In this document: one piece after another, positions 13,042-24,698 of the stretch
How the letters are laid out: each line of letters opens with the position of its first letter
Position numbering within the stretch: position 1 is the stretch's first letter
Program-made: the position numbers and the translations under genes
Notes under the pieces: generated by a model
Told to the model about the DNA's origin: nothing
Databases searched by the model: none
Seen by the model: the letters and a program-made list of their open reading frames with translations, nothing else
Assembly (NCBI GenBank): GCA_021442155.1
Contig: CM038217.1
Coordinates: 143,961,643 to 144,025,642, forward strand
Reading direction: 5' to 3'
Length of the DNA: 64,000 bases
From: Cymbidium sinense
Lineage: Eukaryota; Streptophyta; Magnoliopsida; Asparagales; Orchidaceae

Positions 13042-13545
13042 TCATCCTAAGAGAATATGAGCAATGTCCATAGAGAGAACATCACACCAAATTTGATCCT
13101 CATAGCTTCCTATTTTAATAGGAACTAAACACCGATTGGTGATGGGAAGAGATGTATGATTTACCCAACTAACATGAAATGGTTCAGGGTGAGGTTCAGA
13201 TTTTAGGTTGGCTCGAGTTAAGGTATGTGTTGAAATAATATTCATAGCACTTCCTCCATCTATAACTAACCTACATCTCTTTTCATTACACAAAACATAC
13301 ATGCTAAAAATGTTCTTTCTCCTCCAATCTTCTGCCTCATTTTTTATTACATTAAGACATCTCATCATATTAACATGAGGGTCATCAGTTAATTCTAATT
13401 TTTCATCAGATAATGAGGTGTCATCATAAACTTCTTCTAGATTATCATATATTAGATTTTCAACTTCTTCTAAAAATAAGATTTGAGCTTTACATTGATT
13501 TTGCATATGACCTTTTTTATGACATTTAAAACATATTACTTCTCT
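13042..13545 (-). pseudogene. Zinc knuckle and aspartic protease of the Ty3/gypsy element
   Basis: The frame that holds the protease opens with a perfect CCHC knuckle, CFKCHKKGHMQNQC (about 13497-13540), then runs to an aspartic-protease segment with CRLVIDGGSAMNIIS (catalytic Asp kept), LVPIKIGSYEDQIWCDV and MDIAHILLG. This order and the IDGGS form match chromovirus protease. The gag frame upstream differs, so either a frameshift mutation or a programmed shift separates them. Confidence 0.75.
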
Positions 13546-14522
13546 AATGTTCTTAGAGCTCCCTTCAATTTAAGTTTTAGGCAAAAGGGATGAGCTGGTT
13601 TAACAGTAGATCTATGGGATGAAATGGAAGGTACTTGACTTTTAATTTTAGAGAGGGAGGTGGATTTCTTTTATTGTTCAACCAATAATGCATAATGAAA
13701 TGCTTCCTCTAAAGATTATGGGTCAAATAATTCAACTTCATTTCTAATGTCAGCCCTAAGTCCAATAATAAATTTATTGGCTAATTACCAATCATTATTA
13801 GCACAATCAGTTCTAGAAACTAGATCTTCAAAAGTGTTCAAGTATTCAGTTACAAGATAATTACCTTGTCTCAAAGTTAATAATTGACTATGTAGCTTCT
13901 TATCATGATGCCAAGGACAGTACTTTGCTCTTAACATTTCTTTCATTTCTATCCAAGTGAGATTTGTCCTTCCTAATCTTTGTTCTTTAGCTAAAATATT
14001 TGTCCAATAAATTTTAGCATGCCCTATCAATTTCATTTTAGCAAAAATAATCCTTTGGTAATCATCCATTTTATACCAATCAAAGAAGTCATCCATTTGA
14101 ACTAACCAATTGAGAAATTTATTTGGATCATGTATACCATCATAAGTTGGGGCTTCTACTTTAACTGTTCAAGATGGATCATTAGAGTCTTCTATAGTCT
14201 TAAAATAATTTTCTCCCCTTCCACCATTTATAGCAATTGATTTTCTTCTAAATGGTTGATTTTCTCTATGGTTTGGATATGAATCTTCTTCAACTATCCC
14301 TATTGGCATAGTTTGAGTAGGTATTAGAGAAGGAGTTGGTACTCTATTATTTTGTAGATGCACTAAAAGAGTTTGCATTTATTGTTTAAGTTCTTGCATT
14401 TGATTCTTACTTTCTTCTAATATTTGTTGAGTTTTTAATTCATTGTCTTGGATCCTAAGATCTAAGGCATCAACTAATCTAGTCAAATTTTAACTTGATC
14501 TTGAGATAGATTTTGGTTCCAT
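13546..14522 (-). pseudogene. gag of the Ty3/gypsy element
   Basis: The likely start is the ATG at 14522 (MEPKSISRSS). An N-terminal Gln-rich coiled segment (QELKQ, QTLLVHLQNN) is followed by the gag core: YDGIHDPNKFLNWLVQMDDF, AKIYWTNILAKEQRLG, MLRAKYCPWHHDKKLHSQL and LRQGNYLVTEYLNTFEDL, typical of chromovirus gag. Stops at about 14166 and 13782 break it. Confidence 0.75.
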
Positions 14523-14761
14523 GAGATTTTTTTTAAGGAAGACAAAAAAGGATATATGAAAAGGACCAATGAAAAAATGAAAAAATAATAAATAAGTATA
14601 ATATAATTGTCCAATCAAAGCAAAATTTTAAGCTAAGAGAACTTCCAGTGAGGAGGGGTGAGGCCACTTAAATCCCAAGTTCTCCAGTTTAGGTCTTTTT
14701 GACAAAGTTCTATTTAGCTTCCAAAATCACTAAGTTTAACACACTTATATTATTATGCATG

Positions 14762-14781
14762 TATATATATATATATATATA
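14762..14781. repeat. (TA)n microsatellite in the retrotransposon leader
   Basis: About ten TA units between the PBS and gag of the minus-strand element. Confidence 0.85.
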
Positions 14782-15262
14782 ATGTAATGAAATAAAAATG
14801 CTCAAATTTATCAAGCCTCTTTTTTTCTTTTTAAGAAAGCAAGTTATCAGTTAATCAAAGAAACTTCTAAAATTAACCATAAATAATAAGAAAGATAATA
14901 AAGCAAGTAATTAGATTTTGATTTGCACTAATGGTTAGGTTTCTTTAGGTGATGAACTACCTCACCAAGGTACTCTCTTAATTTTTTTTTTCTCTTTTTT
15001 TTTGGAGAGGGGGAGGGGGTGCAACGTTCACACAATTGAAAAATGGCTAAAATATATAATGAAGCTTACTAATTAAAATTCGCCATAAACTTGCAAGCAA
15101 TATATATATTTCCAAGCTACTAATATGCTTTTAAACTATGACATAAAAGAAAATTAATTAACCTCACAAGTCCAAGAAAAACTCACAAGTTTGAAGACAA
15201 GTCCAACACTTGAGTTGCTCCCTTTATTGAAGCAAACTTTGACCAAACTCCTTCCAGCTTCA

Positions 15263-15273
15263 GCTCGATACCA
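15263..15273 (-). promoter_or_regulatory. Primer-binding site (initiator tRNA-Met type)
   Basis: Minus strand TGGTATCGAGC, four bases inside the LTR edge. The plant Ty3/gypsy form is TGGTATCAGAGC; one A is missing here. Confidence 0.8.
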
Positions 15274-15277
15274 AATT

Positions 15278-15846
15278 TGATGGAGGTGGGCGTTCTTTAT
15301 TTTGATGAGATTGAGAGAATATGGGTATTGGAGGTGAATGAAGAAGATATGTTGGATAACTAGTGCTCTCACCAAGGATTGCCAAGGTTTGGCCACCAAG
15401 CTCTCAAACCACAAGAATAACTCAAAAATTTGCAATTACTAAAAGATATCCTTCATTCTAATAAGAGGGGCTATTTATAGCCATTACAAGCATCTTTCAA
15501 AAGAAAAAAATTCAAAATATGGAGGGAAAGGTGGGTGGCCACATTAATGTGAAGCATTAAATTGCCTCATTATTTTATATCATCCACCCATTTCACATGC
15601 TATTATTTTATGGATTCAACCACCTCACATGTCATGCTTTGAATTTTTAAATACAAAATTTTAAACATAGAGTTTCTAGAAGAAAATTAAAAATTACATA
15701 AATAAAAAAGATGAAATCATAAAATAGGTTTTAGCAGGCTAATGGGCTAAGTTTTCTTCTTTCTTGAATTTTCTTGGGCTTTAGCTTGAGATCTTGTAAA
15801 TGGGCCTTAAGCCCTAATTTGTTGATCCTCGTGATGTTCTAAATCA
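15278..15846 (-). repeat. 5' LTR of the minus-strand Ty3/gypsy element
   Basis: Matches 9292-9858 over its full length with scattered differences. Starts TGATGGAGG and ends AAATCA on the plus strand. It carries the element promoter on the minus strand. Confidence 0.85.
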
Positions 15847-17964
15847 CTTATGCTAAAGTATTTTATAGATTTTTCAACCATCGATCTATAAGAAAAATAT
15901 ATAGAAATATTTTTAGGTATAGAAGGTTATAATGTTGATGTATAGTTATATGAGTGATTAAGAAAATAGTTTGGTGGAGTTAGATTAATTTTAATATCTA
16001 TGAAAGCTATGTATAGATCACAAGAACAACTTATCTTTGAATTTTTTTTTGTTTTTGAGAAAGAAACATTTATAGTGGTAATATGAGAATATATAATTGG
16101 TGTCGATATATATGATATGTGATAATAGTTTTAGTCTAGTTTTTTTTATTAGATAAGAAAACTCTTTTATGGAATGGAGCTTCACTTTGGCTCCAAACTC
16201 TTGCCTTAAAATGAGAGATCCATGGATAGATAGATGAGCATAAGTGTTTTTTATGTTCACATATATTTTAAAATCTATAAGCATTAGTTTTCCAATCAAT
16301 TGTTCCTCCTAATTCATTTAAATCTCATTAAGGTTAAAAGAAATAACTTCAAGTAAGATGAAAGAAGCATTTATTTGTACACAAAAGCTTTTGGAAAAGA
16401 TGCTAAACTTTATGACTGATATTATCAAAGCCTAGAAAGACTTCAATTTTACTCACTACTCAAGAAAGCTCATCTTTATTCCAACAGCAACATAAAAGTT
16501 AGAAAATTTGATAAAAAAAAAAATTTTTCTTTGAAATCTTCTTTGATAAAATCAAATCCCAAGCCCGTTTCTTAAATATGAATGGCTTGATAGCAATAAA
16601 ACAAGATTCCTTATTCCACACCATGCCATAATCCTCCAAACAAGAAATTTTAAAAAGAAAAGAAAAACAATATAAAAAGTTATAAGCATAAGATTACCTC
16701 ATAATCCTCAAGAAGAGTTTCATAGAAGGCCTCTTAATGATTCCATACTTGATAAGAGCAAGCTTTCATTATTTTCTTCTAGCTATCCGATCTTCCTCTA
16801 AGAATGGGGCATTGCACTTAATGTTGATGGTAAAAGATAGAGTGAACTCTTTTGGACTTGGCATTTTAGATGCATAAATTATTTTTCTAATTTAGAGAGT
16901 TCATTTGAACAACTATTAGAGTAACATGCAACTACATTATCATATTCAATGACATTATTTTAACGAAAGGCCTAAATAAAAGATAGGAGGATTAAAAGAG
17001 GGGAGGGAAGTATTTTACTTATTAACAGAGAAGAAAGGTTAGAAAGTATTATAGTTTTATAAAGTATGGCTTTTTGATGTTTATGATAGTGAGAAAGAAA
17101 AAAAATTTATGAAATATAGCATATAGCCCTTCGATAAGAGCTAGAAGTGGAGAAGAACAATCACTATAACAAAACAATAGGGAGAGAAAGATGCATGATC
17201 GATGAGAGCATCATCAATTATGGAGGTTGAGACGAGAATGAGGACGATAAAAACTCCGAAGGAGCGTATTTTCTCCCAAATAATATCTTTTAATCCGAAC
17301 AACTTTTATATCATAAACACGTGATATATCACAAAATCGATAGTTAATTCCTCCTCTACTCATATGATATATTCTTAAAAGGGAACACAAAGACGCATAA
17401 AAACCCTGAAGAAGTACACTTTACCCAAAAAATAGCTTCCAATCAAAATAACTTTAATATCATAAACATGTGATATCTCATAAAGTTGATAGTTGATTTC
17501 CCATCTACTCATATGATATATTCTCCTTTCTACAAATTGTCACATAAAAGTGATGCTAAGCATCACGTTATTGTGATATCCCATAAAAAAATAAAATCAA
17601 TAATCCATCATTATCTCTTTTACTGTTTCGGTATTTTATGACATAACAGTCACAAGCGATGCTCAACTTTTAAAATTAGAAGAAGCGTTAAGGTACATCT
17701 TGCTATATAGCACTGAAATTACTTCATTCGATTGTTCTAGCGTCAGTAAAATATTAAAAAATGATGGAATCACAATGCTTTGTGTTAAAAATATGATTTT
17801 TACTCTATATTGGTTTTATATTGGTACAACGTTAAAAATTAAGCAAAATATAAAAATACACCACGCGATCAATTATTATTTTTTATTTTCTCAATATATT
17901 CAACAGCAACTCTAAAATAAATATCATAGAAGCAACCTCCTAGCTTGAGCTTCGTTCTTTTAGT
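15847..17964. other. AT-rich spacer downstream of the CCT gene
   Basis: No convincing gene. ORFs at 16018-16299 (minus) and 17700-17915 (plus) have no recognisable motif and the composition of random AT-rich DNA. The stretch holds the 150-bp direct repeat at 17241-17525, and its last few hundred bases before 17965 would be the 3' flank of the CCT gene. Confidence 0.5.
17241..17525. repeat. Two imperfect direct repeats, period about 150 bp
   Basis: 17241-17375 and 17391-17525 align: (g)gacg(c)ataaaaac, then tatcataaacacgtgatat / tatcataaacatgtgatat, then a shared end ctactcatatgatatattct. Both contain the palindromic words cacgtg or catgtg and catatg. Divergence shows an old duplication. Confidence 0.75.
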
Positions 17965-18855
17965 TTATAAGAGAGGAGTGCTGCTAGGGTTCATGGCGAA
18001 GACGCTTTCCAAGCTCGCCCAGAGATCTTCGTCATAGTCGTATTCGTCGCCGGGGGTCATCAGCGCAGACTTCATTTTTCTCCACCAATCACTGCCAGCT
18101 TCGCCGCTCTCCGGCGACTCTGTTTCTAGCTCTGCTTCTTCGTACTTCGCAAACCTCCCTCTCACCCTCGGCCGACTATCAGCTAACGTTTTCCTGCAAG
18201 CATACTTCACCCTACCATTCTTAAAATTCAAAGTTTTCAATAAAAAAATTAAGGCTCAAAAGAGAAGAATACGAGCGAGAGGAACTCAGGTTTATAATAC
18301 AATAAATTTAAAAAAATATTTGTAAATAATAGGTGTATATAAAAAACAAAATAAATTTTACAAGTAAATTAATATATATTGCTATTATTAAGTCCAACTT
18401 ATTCAATTTTGATTTTTGTTTTTTAAGAAAAGAGTCAAAGTCAAATAATTATTGACAAATCTTCTTGGCTGTATTGCTGTCTCCTAAAAAAAAAAGGAAA
18501 ACGAAAGCAGCGATAGAGGATCTCACTTACAGTTATCTTCTTGCGGAAGTTCCTCATTTTTCTCTTCCTCCGATACCTCTCAATCCTCTCTCGCCGGTCA
18601 TTGGCACTGTAGCGCCCAATCTTCACGCCGGAGCTGGCGCCGTCGCATAGGGATCCGTTCATATCCTGAAAGATGAGATTTTTATCCCAATTTTAGAATC
18701 ACAATAACATAAAATGATTTTTTTTCTTTAAAGAAGAACAGAATGAATAAAAGATTTGTGTATACTTGAAGATCGCCGGAGCAAAAGAGGGCGTCAGGGA
18801 AGTCAATGAAAGGAAGAGAAGAAGAAGAAGGGCTACCATAGGAGGATTTAAACAT
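17965..18855 (-). CDS. Short CCT-domain (CMF-type) protein, 154 residues, three exons
   Basis: Exons are 18855-18766, 18665-18531 and 18204-17965, joined by introns of 100 bp (GTATAC...CAG) and 326 bp (GTAAGT...AAG), both phase 0. The CCT motif at residues 54-96 is split by the second intron: RRERIERYRRKRKMRNFRKK then IT, then YACRKTLADSRPRVRGRFAK. It is the basic motif of CONSTANS, TOC1 and related proteins, used for nuclear import and for binding DNA with NF-Y partners. There is no B-box or response-regulator domain, so it belongs with the CCT-motif-only family. Residues 1-50 are Ser-rich; the tail (96-154) is acidic (EEAELETESPESGE, DYDEDLW). The start ATG was chosen because it is the first in frame after a TAA and gives a clean first exon. 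An out-of-frame ATG at 18964 opens a 36-codon ORF whose stop overlaps this start, but it lies upstream of the likely TATA box. The role (flowering, clock or light response) is inferred from the family. Confidence 0.85.
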
Positions 18856-18951
18856 GTCTACGGCGGCGAGGGGGAAGGATACTGCGCCGGTGAGGCAGGG
18901 AGAAACAGGGGAGGTGGCGAGGATTGACAAGAGCACGGTGAGGGGAGAGGA

Positions 18952-19007
18952 TTATATCGGGCATTGAGTGGTGGGACTCGATGGCGATGGCATAGATGAT
19001 GACGTGG
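18952..19007 (-). promoter_or_regulatory. Putative core promoter of the CCT gene
   Basis: On the minus strand a CCACGTCA word (19000-19007), of the ACGT type bound by bZIP factors, lies about 45 bp upstream of GATATAAT (around 18952-18958), a TATA-like box about 100 bp before the start codon. Spacing is reasonable, but both are short words and are not proof. Confidence 0.35.
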
Positions 19008-19060
19008 TGAGTAGTTGACTCCGGTGGGCCCTAGGTATGAGTGGTTGAAATTACATAATC

Positions 19061-20298
19061 TTCATCTCAATTAAGGTGCTTTGATCAATCCTGTTATTGG
19101 AGAATATGGGTTTATTTAAGGCAGTCATAGTTATAAAAAAATAATTATAAAAGTATTGTAAAAAAAAAAATATTGTTAAAGCGGTGCTATTACTGAAGCA
19201 GTATGTCTCTTTGAAAAATTCAACTGTGAATAAGAGTGTTAATGAGTCGAGTTTGAGTGAGTTAAATTTTTGTTTGTATTCAACTCATTTGAAAATTATT
19301 TTATTCTTATTCAATATTCATGAAATCTCAAAATTTTAGGTGTCGGAATTATTCAAAATAACTTCGAAATGTAATAATCTAAAAATTTGTAAGAGGAGGA
19401 TTGAATATAGCCAATCTTTACATAATAAAAGTTTTAACCACTAAGTCGTATTTCAGAATGACGAACAACAAATGATTGTTCGTCCATTTATAAATAAAAC
19501 TTAAAATATTTGTTCATTTTTGACTCGTTTAATTAATGACGTAGAATCAGAATACTTAATGAGAGAAGTTCCTAACAACAAACTTACAGCCCTAACTATA
19601 AAACTATTATGCTGAAACTATTAAAAAAAGAAGATTGAAATACTCTTATGTGCAAATGATAATCCTAAATGCATTGTTTTAAAATAACATCAAACTAATT
19701 GTGAGGAATAAACTTTTTGAAATTTATAGATAATCAAAGTCCACTGTAGTCCACTGTTTGACATAAAAAGTGTACACATCACATAACATTAAATAACATA
19801 AAAAATTACAATAATTAACGTCAACTTATCCATCTGTCAATCATTAAAATAGTAATTTAATACACATTATTGAAAGGTGCAAGACGGTATAAGATTAAAA
19901 TTGAGTCATCAAAAAAAGTTATTTTTATAATAGTCAAAGTTAATACTCAATAACTTATAATAACATGTATTGACATAATAATTTTTTTTTTTAATTGGGC
20001 CAAATCTTATTGATATTTTTTTTTCAATCTGTTTCACATAAATGCTCTTATACTTCTATGAGCTTCTCATATGTGTTTTGATCTTTAAGCAATATTAATT
20101 TTATGATCATAAAAATCTTAGCACATAATAATAGTATAAAGTGTCAATCATATCTACTTTCTCAAACTTGCATCATGGAGGCATAAAAAATTCAAATCAC
20201 AAGGTAAGAATTTTCTAATAAGCCATACAAGGTAAGAATTCAAATAAGAGACATTTATTTGTTTCTTAAGAAAACCCTTGCAGGGTATTTTAGGAAGT
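19061..20298. other. AT-rich intergenic DNA upstream of the CCT gene
   Basis: No ORF with recognisable content. 19230-19340 contains the gagtcgagtttgagtgag words seen elsewhere in this window as old repeat debris. Confidence 0.5.
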
Positions 20299-20612
20299 AA
20301 AAAAAAAAAAAAAAAAGGCAAGTCCTGCGAAACGGTGCCTGCAACCTCATGTGAAACAGAGTTTTCAGAGTTTGGATTTTTTTGAAACCGCGGAAGAAAT
20401 CAACACCCCCAAACATTACCCACTGTCTCTTAGCTCGATTGAAAAAGCGCGAACCTCTGATTCGATTCCTCTCCATACAGAGGTCTTTTAAAAGTAAGTG
20501 ACATATATGGATGATGAATGACGCTGGCTTGAGATTAATACAACGATTTCCACGCAAGATAAGTGGGGTGTTGGATGATACCTATGAAAAAAAAAAAAAA
20601 AAAAAAAAAAAA
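20299..20612. other. GC-richer island between two poly(A) tracts
   Basis: An A run at 20299-20316 and another of about 26 A at 20587-20612 bracket about 270 bp that is richer in G+C than its surroundings. Inside are gctcgattg (near 20432) and gattcgattcc (near 20460), which resemble RNA polymerase III A and B boxes, but they are too close together for a normal tRNA head. A minus-strand ORF (20255-20557) spans it without known motifs. It could be a retroposed fragment ending in the A26 tail; the source is not recognised. Confidence 0.35.
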
Positions 20613-20688
20613 CAACTCCAAACACACCTCGAGATCCATTTCACAATAGAAATCAAATCAAACGTTGCCCCAAACAGATTATAAGTTA

Positions 20689-20818
20689 TGTAAGATATCT
20701 TAGTCTAGTAATTGAGATCTTTAATTTTCAACTAAGAAATCTTGAATTTAAATTCTTATACATATATTATATGTATATATTTACTATTAAATTCACTCAA
20801 ATATCTTAAAAAAAACAG
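20689..20818 (+). mobile_element. tRNA-derived SINE-like copy 1
   Basis: This aligns with 22602-22723 along its whole length: ttagtctagtaattgag matches the A-box region, cttgaatttaaattct the decayed B box, and both share the 3' part attaaattcactcaaatat followed by an A run. The tRNA-like boxes are more decayed than in copy 2. taagtt occurs on both sides and may be a target duplication. Confidence 0.5.
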
Positions 20819-21090
20819 GCCGTAAGTTTTACTTCGACATTTGAAGGAATAAAAATGTCTCTTATTGATCATAGAATAAATACTCAATATCAAAGGTTTT
20901 TCTTAAGAACAGGATAATTAATTTTATTTTATAATGCTTAGCCATTTATATAAGCTAGACAGTATAAATTTTTTATTTATAAGAGAAATAATATATTTTT
21001 ATCTTGGCATTATTAGCTGATACTTAAGAGGTTAGTCAATTTGCTCTATACAAAACAAAGACCTATAAGCCTTAAGCCAAAGATTTTTCT

Positions 21091-21623
21091 TCTCTTACAA
21101 AGATTTTTCTTGAATTTAAGGAAAAATATGATTTACTTGTTAAGTTAATAGAAAGTATGGTCGGGCCTTAAGCCAAAATAAGGGTGGAGGTTTTCTCTCC
21201 AAATTGAACTTTGTAAGAGAAGCAAATAAATTAGAAAATAATGTTGTAATATCAAATAATATATACAAAAATATGAAAAAAAAAAATTAATGGAGAGATT
21301 TTTTGTACAACTAGGCTTCCCAAGCTAAACTACTTAAATATATACAGAAGTTGACTTTTTATTTTATTTATATTTATTTTTTCACATTTTTTATGTCAAC
21401 CATTGTTCATATTGATAATATTTCATGGCATAAGTTGGTGATTCATTTAACTTTTATTAAAAGTTTTAATAAGTCTTTTGCATTATAAGTATTTTTTTTT
21501 TCATATTTTTGTATATATTATTTGATATTACAACATTATTTTCTAATTTATTTGCTTCTCTTACAAAGATTTTTCTTGAATTTAAGGAAAAAGAAGATTT
21601 ATTTGTTAAATTAATAGAAAGTA
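21091..21623. repeat. Long hairpin with overlapping direct repeats
   Basis: 21210-21285 and 21492-21567 are inverted copies of about 76 bp, almost perfect, around a 206-bp loop. A 67-bp direct repeat (tcttacaaagatttttcttg...) lies at 21091-21157 and 21557-21623, the second copy overlapping the right arm. No ORF. It could be a foldback element or a local rearrangement. Confidence 0.7.
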
Positions 21624-22601
21624 AAGATTAATTCCTCACTTCTTATGAATCTAATTAGTTAAACTCTTAGATAAATTCATTCTTTACTAAATAAATTTTT
21701 GTTAGGCAATATTTTACATGTTGATTAATCAACTGCTTTTGTATTATGGTCCTCAATTACTAGAGTCTTAGTGCAGATCAATGTTTCCTAGAGCTTTCCA
21801 CTTGCAATTTGGAAAGGCTCTTAAAAGTAAGTTTTTGGCAAAAAGTTAACTTAAAAAAATTTAATTTTTTCTCTATTCATAATCACTTTAACCATAATAT
21901 ACATATTTATAGAAAGCAATTCAAAATGGACACCCAACACTAATAATAAAATAATACTCCTGAAGACTATTTTACATTATAAATAAGGAATATTTATATA
22001 CATAATATACTATTCTTATATATTTATTTATCTAACACCCAAATTTGAATATTTACATATATACATTTTAATCTTTAGTATCACATCAAAAATATAATTA
22101 TAACTATTTTTTAAGTGATGCGCTTATTTTCATGTATAGAAAAAAAATTATGTGTGTGTATATGAAACTTCAGTATTTGATATATAAATATATAAAAATT
22201 GTGTGGTATGTAGGTAAATTTTCATATAAATAAATGTCATCCTTGTCCTCTTTCTAGTTGATTGATGTTCTTACACTATGTGAAAAGAGTTGAAGAACCC
22301 ACTATTAAAATATAGAATAACTCATATTTCCTCTATTTTGATCCTCAATAAGATTGTCAATCTTAAAATGCACACAAAAAGATTGTCAATCTTAAGATTG
22401 ATTTTCTTCTCATTAAAATTTTAGAAGATTTACCTACCACGATTCTTATGCATTTACATGTCTAACATTCAAAGTTAGATATTTACAAATATAACTATTT
22501 TTTATTCTTGAAAAAGTGCATTTTAAAAAAAAAATATGCGATCATGACTTTTTAATGTGATATTGAAGATTAAAGTGTTATATAAATAAAAAATTTGAAG
22601 T

Positions 22602-22723
22602 TTGTGCAAGTCAACTTAGACTAATGGTTGAGAGCTTTGACTTTCAATCAAGAGGTTTTAGGTTCAAGTCTTTGCACATATCATGATTTTACGATTAAAT
22701 TCACTCAAATATAAAAAAAAAAA
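22602..22723 (+). mobile_element. tRNA-derived SINE-like copy 2
   Basis: GTGCAAG at the 5' end can pair with CTTTGCAC about 70 bases on, as in an acceptor stem. The A-box region TAGACTAATGGTTGAGAGC and B-box GGTTCAAGTCT are close to the tRNA consensus, at tRNA spacing. It is followed by a non-tRNA part attaaattcactcaaatat and an A11 run, the layout of a plant SINE. A decayed tRNA gene is the alternative, but the second copy with the same tail speaks for a SINE. Confidence 0.6.
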
Positions 22724-24698
22724 GTTGAAATTTAGTTGTTAGATATGTAAATATATAAGAATTGTGTGGTATATATGTAAATCCTTTTAACATTTTTAGG
22801 TTTGATAAATATATATTTTTCTTCTTCTTTTATTTTCATGGTTAGAAACTTGTGGCAGTACAATCGCTCAAAGTTTTTAAGCCGTTTATTTTATTTTATT
22901 TATTAGGGAATTAAAAACTATGAATATATTATATTTCTTTGATAGAAATCGCATTATTTGGTAAATTTCCAATTAATCATTTCTCTCATTCGGAGACTAT
23001 TTCGGTAGTGGAACCTGTCATATCCAATTAAGTTTACAAAGGTCAGATCATCTAAATGGATTCTTTTTATTTAATCTCTTGTTAATGTTGGATTCAATCA
23101 TTGCCCACAATATTGTTAAATTCGAAGCTGCAATGATAGCAAAAGAGATAAGATAGGTCTCTGATTCATGGGATGAGACTCATTTACTAATACACAGATG
23201 CAATATTTCTAATTTTGGAAGGCGTTTGATTGCAGGATTTGGTATGAATTTCTATCCATTTTAAAGGAGCCACTCAGTCCTGGTGACTCACAATTTGCCC
23301 ACTAAGGTCTAATTGTGATTTGCTAGTATTTATTATGTTAATGATATTATTGAAGTCCAATCTATGTTTCCTTCACCTACAATCATTTCTTTGTCAAAAT
23401 AAAAAAAAAATTTTAAAAAATGATAGTGGGTTCTCAATTTTGTTTTGGCATTGAATTCATTTATTATTTAGATCTCATGTTGAATCAATTTTTTAATTTT
23501 TTTTTATTTTGCACTTGTTTTTTTAATGAGTTTTGATACAAGAAAAAAAAAAACTCATTTAATGAAGTATGAATTTTAATAAAATTTTTAAATCTCAAAA
23601 AAATAAGGGGCCATTTGGATCACTTTCATTTTTCATTTTATATTTCATGTTTTATTATATTTTATAAAACACATAGTTCTTTTTTTTTTTTTTTTTTCAT
23701 TTTACGGAAAGGATATTGATGAAGATATTGGATTTAGCGTAAGCATTTCTTACTGACTGCTATATGCCACATTATGGTGCTTATTACATTGGCATGTTAG
23801 TATTGTTGGATTCTATTGAGAATTATTATGCATTGTCATCTTATTTTCAGTTAATCGTTAGATATTCTTATGCATAAAGAGGCTATGAGCCTATAATTGT
23901 GATATTGTTTCATAAACTATGTGTTGTAGCGCTTAAGAAGCAGGCTTTCCGCAAGTAATGCTGTTGTAGCTATAGGTGGAAAAACTATAGTGGTGGTGCT
24001 TAAACAGTCTGACAACACAGCTCACTTACATATAAAAAATGGTAATATCTATGATATATAAATCATTAAATGAAAATTGTATTTGGTTCTACAGCTTTTC
24101 ACTTTCTAGGCAAGGATTCCTCGGAGAAAGCTTTGCTTGAATTGTTTTGCTATCTTTGGGATGCATATACTGACAGAAGAGTTTTACTAAACTCTTTAAA
24201 ATTATATAATACACTAAAAATCCCCGACCCCATCTTAAAATTTTAATTATAATCTAGTATTTACTATATTTTAAATTTAATTAGAATGCATATAATAGTT
24301 TCAAACATCATCTTCAAAATTTTGAAAGAAACAAGATGGTATTCTTTATTTAAGAGATATTGATAGTTGACTTTATCTAGAAAACCTTAGTTATATATTT
24401 TCCATCAATTTAGAATTTTTTTTTTACATGGTTGCACTAGATCAAGTTGTTGGTTTACATTCTGAAATACACAATTTGGTGCCTTGAGGATAATGGACTT
24501 TTAAATGCGGATGCAATAACACCTGTCATACCTATTCTGGACTAAGAATGGATAACTTAGTCATGAACAAATATTCAACTGAGTCATGAACAGTGTAGAT
24601 TCACTTAATCTAAAGGATTTAATAGAGCAATCAATTTTGCCTTTAGGAGTCATGAGTTGTGCCAAATAACCTTGTCTTGTTATTGTAGTCTTCTCTTA
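22724..24698. other. AT-rich intergenic DNA
   Basis: Many T and A homopolymer runs (for example a T run near 23680-23697). aggggccatttggatcac near 23606 resembles the end of a Tourist/PIF MITE, but I could not find its partner. No gene seen. Confidence 0.5.

Larger units (their letters stand above)
9292..15846 (-). mobile_element. Complete, inactive Ty3/gypsy LTR retrotransposon (Reina/CRM-like chromovirus)
   Basis: Two LTRs of about 567-569 bp (9292-9858 and 15278-15846) enclose minus-strand gag, protease, RT, RNase H and integrase in Ty3/gypsy order. A primer-binding site TGGTATCGAGC (minus strand, 15263-15273) lies 4 bp inside the 5' LTR and matches the initiator-Met site TGGTATCAGAGC less one base. 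A purine-rich tract (AGGGGAGT, minus, 9859-9866) abuts the 3' LTR. Target duplications are CTTAG / CTTAT, one base different. Many stops and frameshifts mean it is dead. Confidence 0.88.

Noticed and set aside
18465..18650. Plus-strand ORF over the CCT exon
   Set aside because: Antisense shadow of exon 2.
18682..18936. ORF extending the CCT gene upstream of MFKSSYGS
   Set aside because: The extension begins with GTG just after an in-frame stop and has no ATG; the ATG at 18855 is preferred.
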